A program made the position numbers and the translations under genes. Positions 12,301 to 25,000 of a stretch of 64,000 nucleotides of DNA are shown here, piece by piece (positions within the stretch are counted from its first letter, which is position 1; each line of letters opens with the position of its first letter). Location: positions 15,590,402-15,654,401 of the forward strand of contig NC_036460.1 of assembly GCF_002775205.1 (NCBI RefSeq). The letters run 5' to 3'. This DNA comes from Xiphophorus maculatus. Lineage: Eukaryota > Chordata > Actinopteri > Cyprinodontiformes > Poeciliidae. A model generated the notes under the pieces. That model was given only the letters and a program-made list of their open reading frames with translations, was not told the origin of the DNA and did no database searches.

Positions 12301-15300
12301 ACTTTTCTCTAAAGTGTGGATGTTCTGTTTTAAGTCAACTAAAGATCCACTTCAGTTGAACAAGTTCATGTCTGATAACTTGAGTCTCTTTTGTTATTCT
12401 GATCAAGCATCTCAAACTTTGTCTGCAAAAAGGTATTCTTTGAAATTTGCAGGGACATAATTGGTGTTCGAGTTCATTTCTTACTGTGTAGTCCGATGAC
12501 AACTCCCTGTTGCTTTCCAGCAGTAATATAATTTCTCACATGAAAGTTTATAGGAAGAACGAACTGTGGGAACATTCAGCATGGAGACAACATGGTGCTG
12601 CGGTACAGCTTTGGACACACTGAAAAGTGAAGACTTTAGTGGCTGTTTCTTCTCTAGGTGCTTTGTAAATAATAATGAGATGCTTCTGGTTGATTAGTCA
12701 CTCCAGAAATATCACCCTTGTAATCTAGTTTTTCCATTTTGCCCTGAAAATATAGAATTTGCCTAAATAAAATTACTAACAACATTTAAGCCTCTTCAGT
12801 TTGCTGATAAAATAATTTTATGTTTATTCAGAGGTGGCTTGTTTTTCTGTTTGTTGGGACAAAGCCAGCTGCATTTTGTCATGTTGAACCTTCTCGTGTT
12901 TCCTTGCCGTCCAGCCTCATGCCTTGCTCCAGAGAGTCAAGTCGTGCATATCAGATGAAGAGGAGGAAAAGCTCATGCAGATCACCAGCCTTCATTCACT
13001 TAATGCCTTCCTGCTGCCCATCAAAACTGTTGGTGTCCAGGTAAACCAGAACATCAAATGTATTCAAACTCTTGAATCAGGGTCTACACTTTAGCTTGTC
13101 ATAATTGTTACAATTTTTAATTTTCAGTGAATTTTCATCTACAGATTAGAGGACCTTGAGACAGAAGCTGTAGAAATATTTTATGCTTAACCCAAAAACA
13201 GCCTGTTCTGGAAGATGTCAGCTGTTTCACTTATGTGGGAGAAGTAGCATTGCTTCAGAGACAGAGTTACTCTGACACAGTGTCTGTCTCCAGCGGTTTG
13301 CTTTTTGCTGGGCAGGGACAGTAATTTAGATGTTTCCCACAAGACACACCCACACAAAAGCCACCACATTTTTTTCATTACTTTTGTCTTGGAAAATGTG
13401 TTCAGAGCAAGTTCTTGTCTTAAGTGTTTGGATCAGCTAGAGATGAATGGCTCTAACTTCTGACAAACATTACCAAAGTCAGTCAGTGGCAGAGAGTTTG
13501 CTGTAGGTGTGCCCTGTGACTGCCTGTTAGAGACCAGAGGTTTAAATTTAACTCAAACCTCAATCTGTGGGCCAGACAGGACACCGTGGCTAAACATAGA
13601 TGGCTTTTGTGTGCCTAGTCTGAAAATGAAAACAGGACTTTATGCATCTTAAATGTCTATTTATTACACAAATGTCCTGAATTAATTCTGAAGACTTTTG
13701 TTCCCATTTATTTGATAGTGTTTTGTCTCTGTTGCAGGGAGATTGTCGGTCTTACAGTTATGTGTGCGGTGTAACGAGTAAAGAATCTCCTCACTGGGAA
13801 TCACTGATGTTCCTGGCCAGACTCATCCCTCGCATGTGCCATACCATCAACAGGTAACACACACAAAAAAATCCCAATTTATCTTCAATCAGCAGAAACA
13901 TTTAGAGCTCAGTGTTGTTAAAGACCTAACCTCAACTCTGTGACTCATGTGTTTCTCCAGAGTTGTGTATATTTTTGGGTCCCATGTAAAGGAGCCGCCA
14001 ACAGACATTACCCCAACTTTCCTGACCACCGGTGTTCTGAGCACGCTCAGACAGGCGGACTTTGTTGCTCATTCTATTCTTAGAGAGTCTGGTAAGTTTC
14101 GATTTCTTTAAAAGTTAAAATTTTTGAGATGTGTGTATATATTTTCAATTTAGTACATAAATAATGTAGTGGATGCCATGAACTAAATCCATCTTTTTTT
14201 CTTTTAAATCTAAGCAGTAGTGTTTTTTTTATAAAAGCCTTATACTAAGTGTTAACTTGAATGTGTGGAAAATCTTTATTTATTCTCATTAAAGGTATTT
14301 GCTTATGATATAAGCATATATATATTGAAAAGAAATATATCATATATTTCATCATAATATTCCATATTATATGTTTCCTTATTTCATCATAATATAAGGA
14401 ATTATTAATTTTTACTGTTCATTTCTCTCATGCTTCCCTCATACATCTTCAAAGGAGATTAAAAACGGATCTGTATTCCTCCCTGTCAGGCTGCAGCATT
14501 AATTAGTATTCTCTGTGACAAATCTATTGTCACAGGTTTTATTATCAGATGTTTTTGAAACTAATCAGAAACATTTGGTTTGCCTTGGATTCTCTTTGTT
14601 TTTATTTCAGGTTATTCAGGCAAGATCAGCCAGATGCCGATCATCCTCACTCCCCTGCATTTTGACCGAGACCCCCAGCAGAAGCAGCCTTCCTGTCGGC
14701 GCTCCGTCGTGGTCCGCACGTTCATCACCAGCGACTTCATGACGGGCATCGCTGCCATGCCTGGTAACCATATCCCAGAGGAGGTAAGATAATATGATGC
14801 AGTTTGCCACATTATGTACTTTCAAATTAGGGAGTATAAACTCAGGATTTTACAGATTAAGGCTGGTGGGCACCGAAGGCACCAGCTCAATAAAATAAGA
14901 TAATAATAATTTAATAGTAATTAAATTTACTAAAGTAAATTTAATTAACTTTACTTTAATTTACTAAAGTAAATTTACTTTAGTAAAGTGTGACTTTTAG
15001 TGATGGCTTAATTGTACAGACTAGATTGTAACGGTGCTCCATTGTGACTTGACGAGTTGGACTCAGCTGACCAAAACTTGTGAGTAACTAGGAAGTCCAT
15101 GTCGAACAATGGGGGCGAATACATTGTCACATAGACACCGGTTGGTTTGAATGGGTTTTTTTTCCCCCCAGTCAAAAGAATTGGTGATGACAAAAACCCC
15201 AAACAAAAACAAAACACTCTCATGATGCAACTTGGTTTTGGTCACTCCACCAGGTGGTGCTAAAGATGGTAAATGAGATCAAGAAAATCCCGGGCATCTC

Positions 15301-15355
15301 CAGAGTGATGTACGACCTGACTTCCAAGCCACCCGGCACCACAGAGTGGGAATAG
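5806..15355 (+). CDS. gmps: GMP synthase [glutamine-hydrolysing], complete 16-exon gene
   Basis: Cytosolic enzyme that converts XMP + ATP + glutamine to GMP, the last step of de novo guanine nucleotide synthesis. Exons: 5806-5832, 7543-7715, 7854-7968, 8132-8229, 9124-9227, 9440-9633, 9971-10136, 10619-10770, 11272-11445, 11790-11895, 12097-12212, 12915-13040, 13738-13853, 13961-14091, 14611-14783, 15254-15355 (TAG). All phases join, giving 690 aa; the human protein has 693. The N-terminal class I amidotransferase domain has the nucleophile motif GICYGMQ (Cys about 102) and QFHPEV (His/Glu about 187/189). The ATP-pyrophosphatase domain follows with the PP-loop LLSGGVDST (about 239-247), then the C-terminal dimerisation domain ending [13 protein letters not shown]. 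The start MALCNGDSK equals the mammalian N-terminus. No break is seen. Confidence 0.97.
8370..8760. repeat. Possible short DNA-transposon relic in gmps intron 4
   Basis: The left end (around 8372-8402) reads GTGAACGATTATTTTAGTAA. The right end (around 8691-8720) reads TTAACGATTACTAAATTAGT, an imperfect inverted match. The pattern resembles short non-autonomous elements common in fish introns. No clean target duplication was found, so family and exact limits are open. Confidence 0.35.
9095..9113. repeat. (TG)n microsatellite before gmps exon 5
   Basis: About 9 TG units in intron 4, ending some 10 bp upstream of the exon 5 acceptor at 9122-9123. A TG tract this near an acceptor is a known binding context for some splicing factors. 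Confidence 0.75.
10840..10960. repeat. Interspersed repeat relic in gmps intron 8
   Basis: The stretch around TACTCTTTATTGTCCCACAT followed by a GGGGGAATTTGGGTGTAACA-type segment resembles the tail of a fish LINE/SINE family from memory. It is degenerate and has no visible target duplication. Confidence 0.3.
14919..14987. repeat. AT-rich palindromes in gmps intron 15
   Basis: Positions 14960-14987 form a perfect 28-bp palindrome: TTTACTAAAGTAAA followed at once by its reverse complement. Just upstream, AATTAAATTTAC and GTAAATTTAATT (about 14919-14946) form a second inverted pair with a TAAA spacer. The two share the core ACTAAAGTAAATTT, so one probably arose by duplication of the other. Confidence 0.85.
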
Positions 15356-17075
15356 AGCCACATCATGACTTCATATCAATAGGACACACATTCACACACA
15401 GTGCACAAACACTCTCCGCAGACACCGGAGGGCCGGTGAGCCGCTCTCTCTCTGTCCTTCCTCCCCCGATCCCTCTTTACTTCCTCTTTCTCTTCGACAT
15501 TCCCATGGAAGGCAGACCGTACTGTGACGAAGCCCCTCCGTTCTGCACTCCCCATCACTCCCACTCCTACCTGGTCTTAATTTGTTTTGTTTTCTTTCTT
15601 TGGATGTAGGGATCCAGTAGTGTTGGTCATGGTTAATATATTATTTTTAATTCATGTACATGTTCTGGCTATTATACAAAGGTAAATCGCTGCTTCCTTT
15701 TATGAGCTTAACCTTTAAAGGCAAGCGGTAAGAAGCTGTGATGTTGACTCGATGTTGTGCCTAAAGATTAATTGTGGGGTGGATAAAATAAAAATGAGAG
15801 ACGCAAACAGTGTTGTCATGAACAAAAATGCAGTAGTGGGTTGGGGATGAACGTCTTCAGCTGTTGCTTTGTATTTTTTTCTTGTAGTACAGAATGTTTT
15901 CAGACTATCCTCTGTTTGAACTCTCTCTCTATCTCTCCGCCTCCATACTGTGTTACAATTGAGGTTGTCTGAATCAGCAGCCTACATGACCAATCAATTT
16001 TTAAGCCCTTTTTTTTTGTTGTTGCCAAAAGTAGAATATGCTGTGGTGGTGTTGAATATTGTGGGCTACTCAGATTGTTTGGCTGGAGCTGTTGTGTTGT
16101 TTCTGCATCCTTCCTGGACAGCAGTCCACACCGCAGTGGCTTCGGAGAGATGACTCCTGGGAAAGAAGCCAACAATACCGTTGGTAACTTTGTATGTGCC
16201 TGTTCTGTATTTTCATGTTTTTTTGTTTTTTTTCTTTTCTGGTGTGAAATGAATGGACTCTGTCCAGAGAGGAGAATGCCGTTCTCCTCATGCTGCAGTA
16301 TGTGTGCTTTTTTTATGAAGAAGATTATAAAGGCAAACGGACTAATATCAAACCTTATAAGTACAGTAGTAAGAGCTTTTAACCACATCGTGTCACTTGC
16401 TGTTGTTTGACGATTTGGCTGCTCCTGCATTGTGCAGAGGCACGTTTTTGCACATTTTTCACTCATGAAGCCTCGGTGCTACATCAGCATAAACATCAAG
16501 TAGGAACTTTATCTTAACTGTGTCCCTCTTTAGTGTTGAAGGTCCATTTAAGGGAGTTGGCTCGAGCTCCTGCCTCATTTCACGTTGTCGCGCCTTGTAT
16601 ACATGGTCACTTTCACAACTGTCGACGCATCATTTCCGGTCTCCCGTCTCATCATTTAGACCTCAGTGAATACAGTGCTCAGGTTTAACTGAGTTTTTAA
16701 AAGCGTGTAGTCTCCTGTTGGCGATATTTACCCTGGATGTGACACCTTCATCTGTTTTTGTGCCTCTCATCCTTCCGTTAGCTCAACTCTTTGGTGACCT
16801 TAACTGCTGTTTGTGATTGTCCTTCTGTTTTGCCTTTGTAAGCGTGTTTCTATGTTACACAAGTCCCCATAAAACAGCTAAAGTGGATTTTTTTTTTTTT
16901 AAATCTCAATAAGATTAAGTTATGCAATATTGTCCTTAATTTTTATTTCCTTCAAGTTTGCTCAGCGATGTTCATTTTTCCTTAGTAACGTGCCTCAAAC
17001 CAAGCCACTGCATGCAGTTTCAACTATGACATTTGTACAATGGAAAACTGAGCTTTAATAAAGATCTCAATGTTA
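15356..17075 (+). other. gmps: gmps 3'UTR with poly(A) signal at 17057-17062
   Basis: About 1.7 kb of non-coding sequence follows the stop codon. The first canonical AATAAA in a good context is at 17057-17062, about 20 nt before a T-rich stretch (17090-17103), so cleavage near 17075-17085 is likely. A 188-codon open frame on the opposite strand (15900-16466) shows no recognisable protein and is taken as chance. Confidence 0.65.
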
Positions 17076-17220
17076 AAACTTCTACTATTTGTCACTTTTT
17101 CTTCCAGAAATGGCATAACATTATGACCAGTGATGCTGCTGTGATATTAAATGAGATGAAACTTTCCCTGTGTTTGGTTTACCAACATTTCTATTCGCTA
17201 AATACTAATTGAAAGAATTT

Positions 17221-17394
17221 TTTTTTCTAAAGTTTTATTGGCTCTCGCCTTTATTTGACAGTAAATTGGGTAATTAGAGAAGGGGGAAGACATGCAACAA
17301 AGGTCGCCAGGCCGGGAATCGAACCTGCGACAGCCACATCGAGGACTAAGGCCTCCATATGTAGGTGCTTAACCCCTTCACCACCTCAGCACCC
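17221..17394 (-). mobile_element. tRNA-derived SINE with 12-bp target-site duplication
   Basis: Read on the minus strand, the element opens with a tRNA-like head. It has an A-box-like TGGTGAAGGGGTTAAG and a perfect B box GGTTCGATTCC (around 17308-17318), followed by a short unique body and a TAAAG-rich tail containing AATAAAGGCGAGAGCC. The 12-bp sequence TTGAAAGAATTT occurs at 17209-17220 and again at 17395-17406, directly flanking both ends. That is a target-site duplication made by LINE-machinery retrotransposition. The perfect duplication suggests a fairly recent insertion. Family name not assigned. Confidence 0.88.
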
Positions 17395-17569
17395 TTGAAA
17401 GAATTTCTTAAGAGAATTTTTTTCTTCATATTCAGAACTCAACATTAATTTTCTTTAGTTCCTTGCACAATTTTACTAAATATCTCCTCGTTGCTTCCTG
17501 AACTATGCATCACTGAATATATGCACTTTAGAGCAGTTGGATGAATGTGAGTCTAATGTAAAAACATCA

Positions 17570-18110
17570 GAAATGATCTTGAAGAATAGCTGCGCCCCAT
17601 CAATCTAGGAGAATCGATTATCCTTGGAGTGAACAGCCTAGTACCATCACCAGAAGGTCAGACTGACCAAAGTATGTAGGGAAAGACTCTACAAAGAGAA
17701 ATTCGAGGATGATTTAGGTTCTATTTTGATGAATCAAAAATACTTTTTGAGCAATTTGATTTAAATAAAACTAAATTTGAGATGCGTCAAGTCACAGCGA
17801 CTTCTTTGGAGAAAGCTAAACAGCATAAATCACACACACACACACACAAAAATAAAAATCATACCAACTGTCAGACATGGTGGTGGAGGGGTGATGATGT
17901 GGGATTGCAGCCATAAAAACTATTCAGCTCACAGTAATTGAGCCTTCCTCCATATATCACAGTATTCTAGTCAAAAGTGAGACTTCAGTCTGATTGAAAT
18001 CCTGTGAAAAAGTAGGAGGTAAAATTCAGCCACGGTGATGAAAGATTAATGAAGTCAGTTAGAAATTAATGCTGTTGAATTTGTTCCTGCTGAATCATGG
18101 GGAACGATGA
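17570..18110 (+). pseudogene. Degenerate Tc1/mariner-like transposase relic
   Basis: The segment around 17872-17905, reading TCAGACATGGTGGTGGAGGG, matches the DNA of the KHGGGSVMVWG region seen in many fish Tc1-like elements as I remember them. Neighbouring text (17700-18060) has the same flavour but many stops and a CA microsatellite (17830-17848). It is a dead fossil with ends not resolved. It lies between gmps and the receptor gene, with no other gene-like sequence there. Confidence 0.5.
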
Positions 18111-19097
18111 GTTTTTCCAGTGACTGTATTGACTTGTCACGGCTAGGTGAAATGTCACAGGTCAAAGATGTTGTGGATTTGTACATTTAAGAAAAATGCT
18201 CTGTTCCTTTTAAGCTGATTTTTCTTTTTAAAATTTTGTTCTATTTTTAAATTCAACTTTTTCTTTGCAGGATATATAAACTTTTGATTTCTGCCTAAAA
18301 TAAATCACAAAACCTACGAACGCCACAAAAGACGTTAATCGTTCCTTCAGTTTACGTAGACGCTTTCTGGCTGAAAATATCAGACATCATGATGTTGTTG
18401 AATATAAATAGTTTAACAGATTCAACAGATGGATATTTGGCTGCTGGAGGTTCAGGTGTGTGTAGCTCCCCCCAGACTGAGAGACAAGAGCAAACAGGTC
18501 CATCACACTGCCAACCTTTACTCCTGGGACAAAGGCCGATCTTGGAACAGTTAGTGAAATGTAACATTGCATGTAACTAACAAGTCAGCACATGCACCTG
18601 ACAATTAACTTGTAGCCTGTGGCAGTTTGCGCAGAATAATGAAGCATATTTACAGGAGACAAAGGATGGGAGGCCGGGAGATAAAATGAAGACATATATC
18701 GTTTCTTAGAAATGATCGAACTCTGAAGTGTGCATCTATGTTAATTCTCCTCAAAGTTCAGCATTTAGTTCATATTCATCAAAAGGATAGCAATGTACTG
18801 GAACATCTCTTAAAGATGTGACTTAGCAGCTATTCTTTATTTTGAGTGGTTGGATGTCAAAAAAATGACAGAGGCTCTATGTTTTGAGTCCCAACATCTA
18901 AAGATAAATGACTCTTCAGTTATCTGCTGTCTCTCTGCTTTGGTTGCACTCGGTTAAGTCTGTCAGGCTACCTTTGCAGCTCTTCTCCCCAGAGGACGGA
19001 TGAGACACCTGTCACGAGACGCTGCTCACTTCTCTGTCTATTGTAGAGGGAGAGAGAGAAAGCTTTCCCGACTGTTGAGCATTGACGACGCATAAAA

Positions 19098-22000
19098 ATG
19101 AGAGGCTTCTTGCTCGGATTGTTTAGCTTTTTCTGCGTGTACGGCTCTCTTTGGGCTGAATCCACTTGCAAGCTGAAGGCCAAGTTCAACTTGAGCGGCT
19201 ACAAGAATGTAGAGAAGAAAAAGGTCGTCATTGGGGGAATGTTTCCTGTTCACATGAGTGTTGCTTCCAGCAACGGCAACACTTCGAACCTGCCTGTCTC
19301 CTCTGGTTGTGCTGGGTGAGTGGGATCACTTTAAACCTTTTCGCTGTTTAAAAGTTTTAACAATATTCTGGATCTGTCAGAGTTAATTAACTTAAGATGC
19401 TAGTTACGAATAATTTGACTTTATTCACTGCTCCCACAGTCCTCAGGACCCCAGGGGCCAATTAGCTACTGCAGCCACTCTATTATGAAAACAAGTTTTT
19501 ATAGTGTAATACAAAATAATAATCAAGTCTGTGAACTCCTAATTGGAACGATGCTGCCGAACAACTAAATTACTTGGTCTGAAATATGGATTTGTACAAA
19601 ATAAGACAATAAAAGTAGCCTCTATATTCCATTGTGGCGTTGGGACTCAAAAGAAAAAATTTGATATGGGAGAATTTCACCCCAGTCACCAGAGCTCAAC
19701 AAATATTATCTTTACATAATCTACCCTTAAATATTTTATTCATTATACATCTTACAATTAGAAAGTAGTATTTATCACATAATACCCAAATATTGAATCA
19801 TATTCACAATAAAACTGAGGTGTGAGAGCACTTGGGATAAACACAACATCTGAACACTGCAAAAAGACAAAAATCTTACCAAGCATTTTTGGTCTAGTTT
19901 CTAGAGCAAACATCTTAGTACACTTGAAATAAGACAAAACTAACTTAGAAGTAACTTTTCAGTAAGATATATAGAGGCTTGTTTTAAGTAAATAATTTCT
20001 TATTATTAGGGGAAATGTACTTGTTCCATTGGCAGATTATTTCACTTATAACACAACATTTTTTCCGTATTATAGAGCAGATAAATTAACTCAAAGCAAT
20101 GTGTTTAATCGTCTGAAACATTTAAGTGTGACAGAAAAAGCAAAACCAGAAGTCTAAAGGAGCAAATATAGTTTAACAGAGATCTACATGTAGGATTTTA
20201 AATATCAATGTAGCTATCTTTAGTTACTTAAAATACAAAATCTAAAGGTCATATGTCATCATCATTAGCGTTGACACATTACAGATCAGCACACTAAATA
20301 TATATGTTTAAAGGCTCCTTGCTTGAAAAACAATGAAAAAGCTTATTGTGATTTATTTATGATTCATACTGTCAGATCAAAATTGGCATTTGGCGCCAGA
20401 TTTAGGAGCCAGACATGTAGTGATTTTTGAACTTCTCTCACCCTCTCAATAAATCTGTTACTTCCTTATCGTTCTTTCTTGATTCTGTAGATTTAATTTC
20501 CGTACCTTCCGCTGGACACAGGCGATGCTGTTCGCCATCAATGAAATCAACCAGAGGGAAGACCTGCTCCCCAACACCGACCTGGGTTACGTTATCTATG
20601 ATTCATGCTTCACCATCTCCAAGGCCGTGGAGGGAACCCTGACATACTTGACGGGACAAGATGAAGCAGTACCTAACTATCGCTGTGGCAACGGGCCACC
20701 TCTTGCCTCTCTAGTGGGTGCTGGGGGTTCTGATCTGTCCATTGCTACAGCCAGGATATTGGGACTTTATCATTTTCCACAGGTAGGCCACACCGATGAC
20801 TGTCAGAACAGCAAATGAAGATGAAAGAAATGGATAACAAATCCTTGCAACTTGTTTCTTTAGGTCAGCTACTGCTCAACATGTTCTGCACTGAATAATA
20901 AGTTCCAGTTCCCCACCTTCCTAAGGACCATCCCTAACGATCTACACCAGTCTACAGCTATGGCCCAACTGGTGCTGCACTTTGGCTGGACCTGGGTAGG
21001 GACCATCGCTGCTGCTGATGATTATGGTAAATACGGCATCAAGGACTTCAAGGAGCAGGTGGAGGAAGCTGGAGTCTGCATTTCCTTCTCTGAAACTCTG
21101 CCTAAGGTAGACTGTATTCCTACACATCAGACTCTGTACCATCAGATAATTCACCACAAAACCCTTCAGTGAGATCAGCATGGTGTCCTGAAATCAATTG
21201 TGTGTGTAAACTTTAGGTGAGCTCACCAGAGGCCATCCAGAGCATTGTTCAAACTGTAGTTGAGTCCACTGCCAAGATCATCGTGGTCTTTTCATCAGAT
21301 GTAGATCTTAGTCCTCTCATCGGCGAACTTCTCCGCCACAATGTGACGAACCGCACCTGGATTGCCAGCGAGGCCTGGGTCACCTCTGCCCTCATCAATC
21401 AGCCTGGGGTAGGACACATGGTGTCCTCGTTTAGTATAAACTCAGATTAGCTGGTCATGGAGAATGAAGCCAACACTTTGTCCAAAATGAGGCAAAGAGC
21501 AAAGTAGACTTCTTTCATCTTTAAATAACTTCGATCTCAATATGTCATAACAGTTTATGCAAATGGGATTTCAGGAAGATTAAATCATCACTAAGTTAGG
21601 GTGGTTATTTACATAGAAGTTGATGATTTTCTACATAGGAAATAAAGAGGCGATGCTCCACCAATAATTCTCCTGTATGTAACATAAACTCAAAAAATAA
21701 CCTGTACAGTGAAGTGAAGTAACAAGCAAAAATGGATGGATGTTCACTTTGGAAATGCACTTCAGGTGATTGAAGACCGACTTTGTAATTGGCTTTATAT
21801 GTCTCTGAAGGATCAGGTCCCATTCCATCACTACACACACATTTCGGGCCTGATCACTAGTTTCTAGCTGTGCTGAGTCTTGATTCTTCCTCTGTTGGTC
21901 CAAAAATAATTACTCCACTTCTGTTTTTATTCAGTTGAAGGACACAGGAAGATCATTGGTGGTGCATGGGCTCCTAACTTTATTTTCCATGTAAATAATT

Positions 22001-25000
22001 ATTGACTTCTTTTAGTGACTGCCCATTAAAAACAATAAAAATGGCTTAAAACAGAAGCATAAAACAATCCTGAATGTTTTGGATGTTTCCTCTGACTCAC
22101 TACACCTCAATCCAAAGAATTTCTTAGGTTTCTACCAAACTTGATGACATGCTAAGGAGGCAATTCAGTCATTTGAATCAGGTTTAGATTATCATCTATC
22201 CAAATTGCTATAATATTTATGAGATTGGAGTTGTTATAAGATTGAAATCTGCTTTGGGCTTCGACCCTCTCTGACTGGCCATTAGTTTTAGCCTTTGTCA
22301 CCAACCAGTCTTAACTTATACTGAATGAAGACAATGACATAGTCCACTGCTGGCAAGATATTAACTGAGACACAACCTCACTTCAAAAATTAACCTGAAT
22401 GTGCATGCTGTTTTCTTTTTCCAGGTGAACTCACTCCTGTCTGGTACCCTTGGCTTTGGGGTGAAAAGGGCTGACATCCCTGGTCTTCAGAGCCACCTAC
22501 TGGATCTGGATCCCTATGCAGATGCCCTCACTGAGGAATTCTGGGAGACTGTGGGTTTAAATGAATTTGACCCAAGAAACTGGAAAACGTGGCACGTATT
22601 AAATAGAAATTTAGAGGACATAAATGTTGTGAATTTATTTATGTTTTTTTAGCTGTTTAACTGCACACTGGACTTTGGCAAAGCGCTGAGAATCGCCAAA
22701 GAGGTGAACGGCACACTGTCCAGAGCAGTGAGGGGGTTACCATATGGTCTGTGTACTGGCAGTGAGTCTGTGGCTCAGCTCAACAACACCTACTCTGATG
22801 TCTCTCAGCTACGAATCACTTACAGGTCAGTACCCACAGCTCAAACAACCATTAAAGAAGTCAGTGATGCTTGTGATGTCCTCACGCCATCTTTTTACTG
22901 CTATTTCCACATTATCTAACCTTCTGCACAAACATTGTTGGGAACCTATGAGTAATACTATTTCAGGGACAGCTAACCATAAAAAAAATTTTTTGGAGAT
23001 GAGAGCGATAATGACATTGTTAAGAAGAAAGTGGTTTTCACAGTGTTTACAAAGCAGTGTATGCTGTGGCCCATGCCTTGCACAACCTGGAGCACTGTGA
23101 AGACGGAAAAGGCCCCTTTGTTGGAGGCAGCTGTGCCAACATCACTAATTTTGAGCCTTGGCAGGTAGACATGTACAGATTTTACAGATGGCATTAGTTT
23201 GTGGCGCTGATTGTCCTCATAGCTCCCCGACTTTGTCTTCTGTAGCTGATGTATTATGTGAAGAACGTGCGCTACAAAATGCCAAACACTGGGGAGGAGA
23301 TCTACTTTGAAGACGGTGATATAAAGGCCTTCTATGACATCATTAATTGGCAAGTCAGTGATAATGGAGAGATATCTTATGTCACCGTGGGACACTACAA
23401 TGGATCTGCAGCTGCAGAGGAGAAGATGCACATAAGGAATGAATCTATTGTTTGGAACAATGAAGAACTGGAGGTCAGACATTTTATTAGAACAGCAATG
23501 TTTGTGTCATGTGATGGTATGTATAGTTATCTCCTGTTTATTTCTAAGCCTCCTCGGTCGGTGTGCAGCGAGAACTGTGAGCCCGGCACCAGGAAGGGGA
23601 TCCGGCAGGGGGAGCCGGTCTGTTGTTTTGACTGCATCCCCTGTGCTGACGGAGAAATCAGTAACACCACAAGTCAGTGTACAGCTTTCCAATTTGCTTT
23701 ACCATTTCAAATATCTAAAAGAGATACACACTCGTTGAAATACATACACATACCCCAACTGATGTTTGGTTAAAAATCAATTAGCTATAGACATGTTTCT
23801 GGTAGGGGTGCGCTGATTGCAGTTTTCTGGCCGATCACAGGATACCAATCTTTTAAAAAGCTTAATCTGCCAATTAAGTCTTTACTAAGATTCCGATTTT
23901 GGCCGATACCAATTTTTAAAAATCTGAAATGTTGCTCAATATAGCAAGAAAGTTGTTGAGTTGGCAACTGTGAGGTCACTATTGTTAATTATAAATGTGT
24001 AGACATAACTTGGTGGGCCGATCTGTCAGTCAAAACTTTCTCACTGGAGAGCAAAAGAGAACAGTGGTTGATTATTAGGCTTTTTCCAAGCTAGATAAGA
24101 TAGGTGGATAAGACTGGCTTTCCTATGTAAAAATCGGCCAATCACCAATCTCCCAAAATTAATTAAATCGGCCCCGATAAATTGTCTGGCTGATAAATCA
24201 GTGCACCCCTAGTTTCTGGCATAAGATACTCCTATAAATAGACTTGGTAATTTATTCAGACTGGTTTCCTTGCAAAAACTCAACTTTTAATGTAGTCCAT
24301 ATTTTGATTGGTCGGAGTCAGGGCTACAAGAAGGCAATTTAAGTAGCTTAATGTTAGCTGTTTTCATTCTAAAGCGGTTTTAGTGCATGTTAAAACCCAC
24401 TATTTGTGGATTATCCATTATGTGTGTTAAATTCTAACCAGCATTGTATCAACAGACATTTATGTCTTATTACAGTTTCTTTGTTTTTTGTGATTCTTTA
24501 GACATGTTTATACCTTCCTTATGAAGTTTTAAAAAGTCGTTCTAAGTGCCCTACAAGATATCTATTAAGCTGAACATTTCTGATTTATTTTTCCTGAGAA
24601 ATCTCCATTTTTTTGGTGAAATATTGCTCGTGGTTCTCTTTACCAGAGACAAAAACAGTAAAAACACGAGAAAATAGTGTGTTCACACCTACATAGGAGA
24701 ATGCAGTTTTTCACTTTCATTTTGCTGTATAAAATTAGGTTTTACTAATGAACCCAATGCATATTTCCCCGCCACTCTCATACCTGTTACTTAATAATTG
24801 TCCTGTTCTCCCTCAATGACAGATGCCCGTGAATGCATCCTGTGTACTGGAGATGACTGGTCTAATAATGCTCATGATGCTTGTGTGCCTAAAATCATTG
24901 AGTTCCTGGCCTTTGGAGAACCACTGGGAATCACCCTGATAGTCATCTCTGCCTTTGGTGCTTTAGTAACCATAGCTGTTGGGGTGAGATTCATGCAACA

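Noticed and set aside
15900..16466. 188-codon open frame on the minus strand
   Set aside because: It lies wholly in the gmps 3'UTR, has low-complexity Gln/Thr/Lys composition and no recognisable domain or splice context.
17305..17394. Functional tRNA gene
   Set aside because: The B box is intact, but the head is fused to a SINE body with flanking target duplications, and the acceptor stem does not pair.
23249..23773. Single 174-codon frame in the receptor gene
   Set aside because: It reads through the intron between exons 8 and 9 (23474-23548). The true exons are 23246-23473 and 23549-23672.
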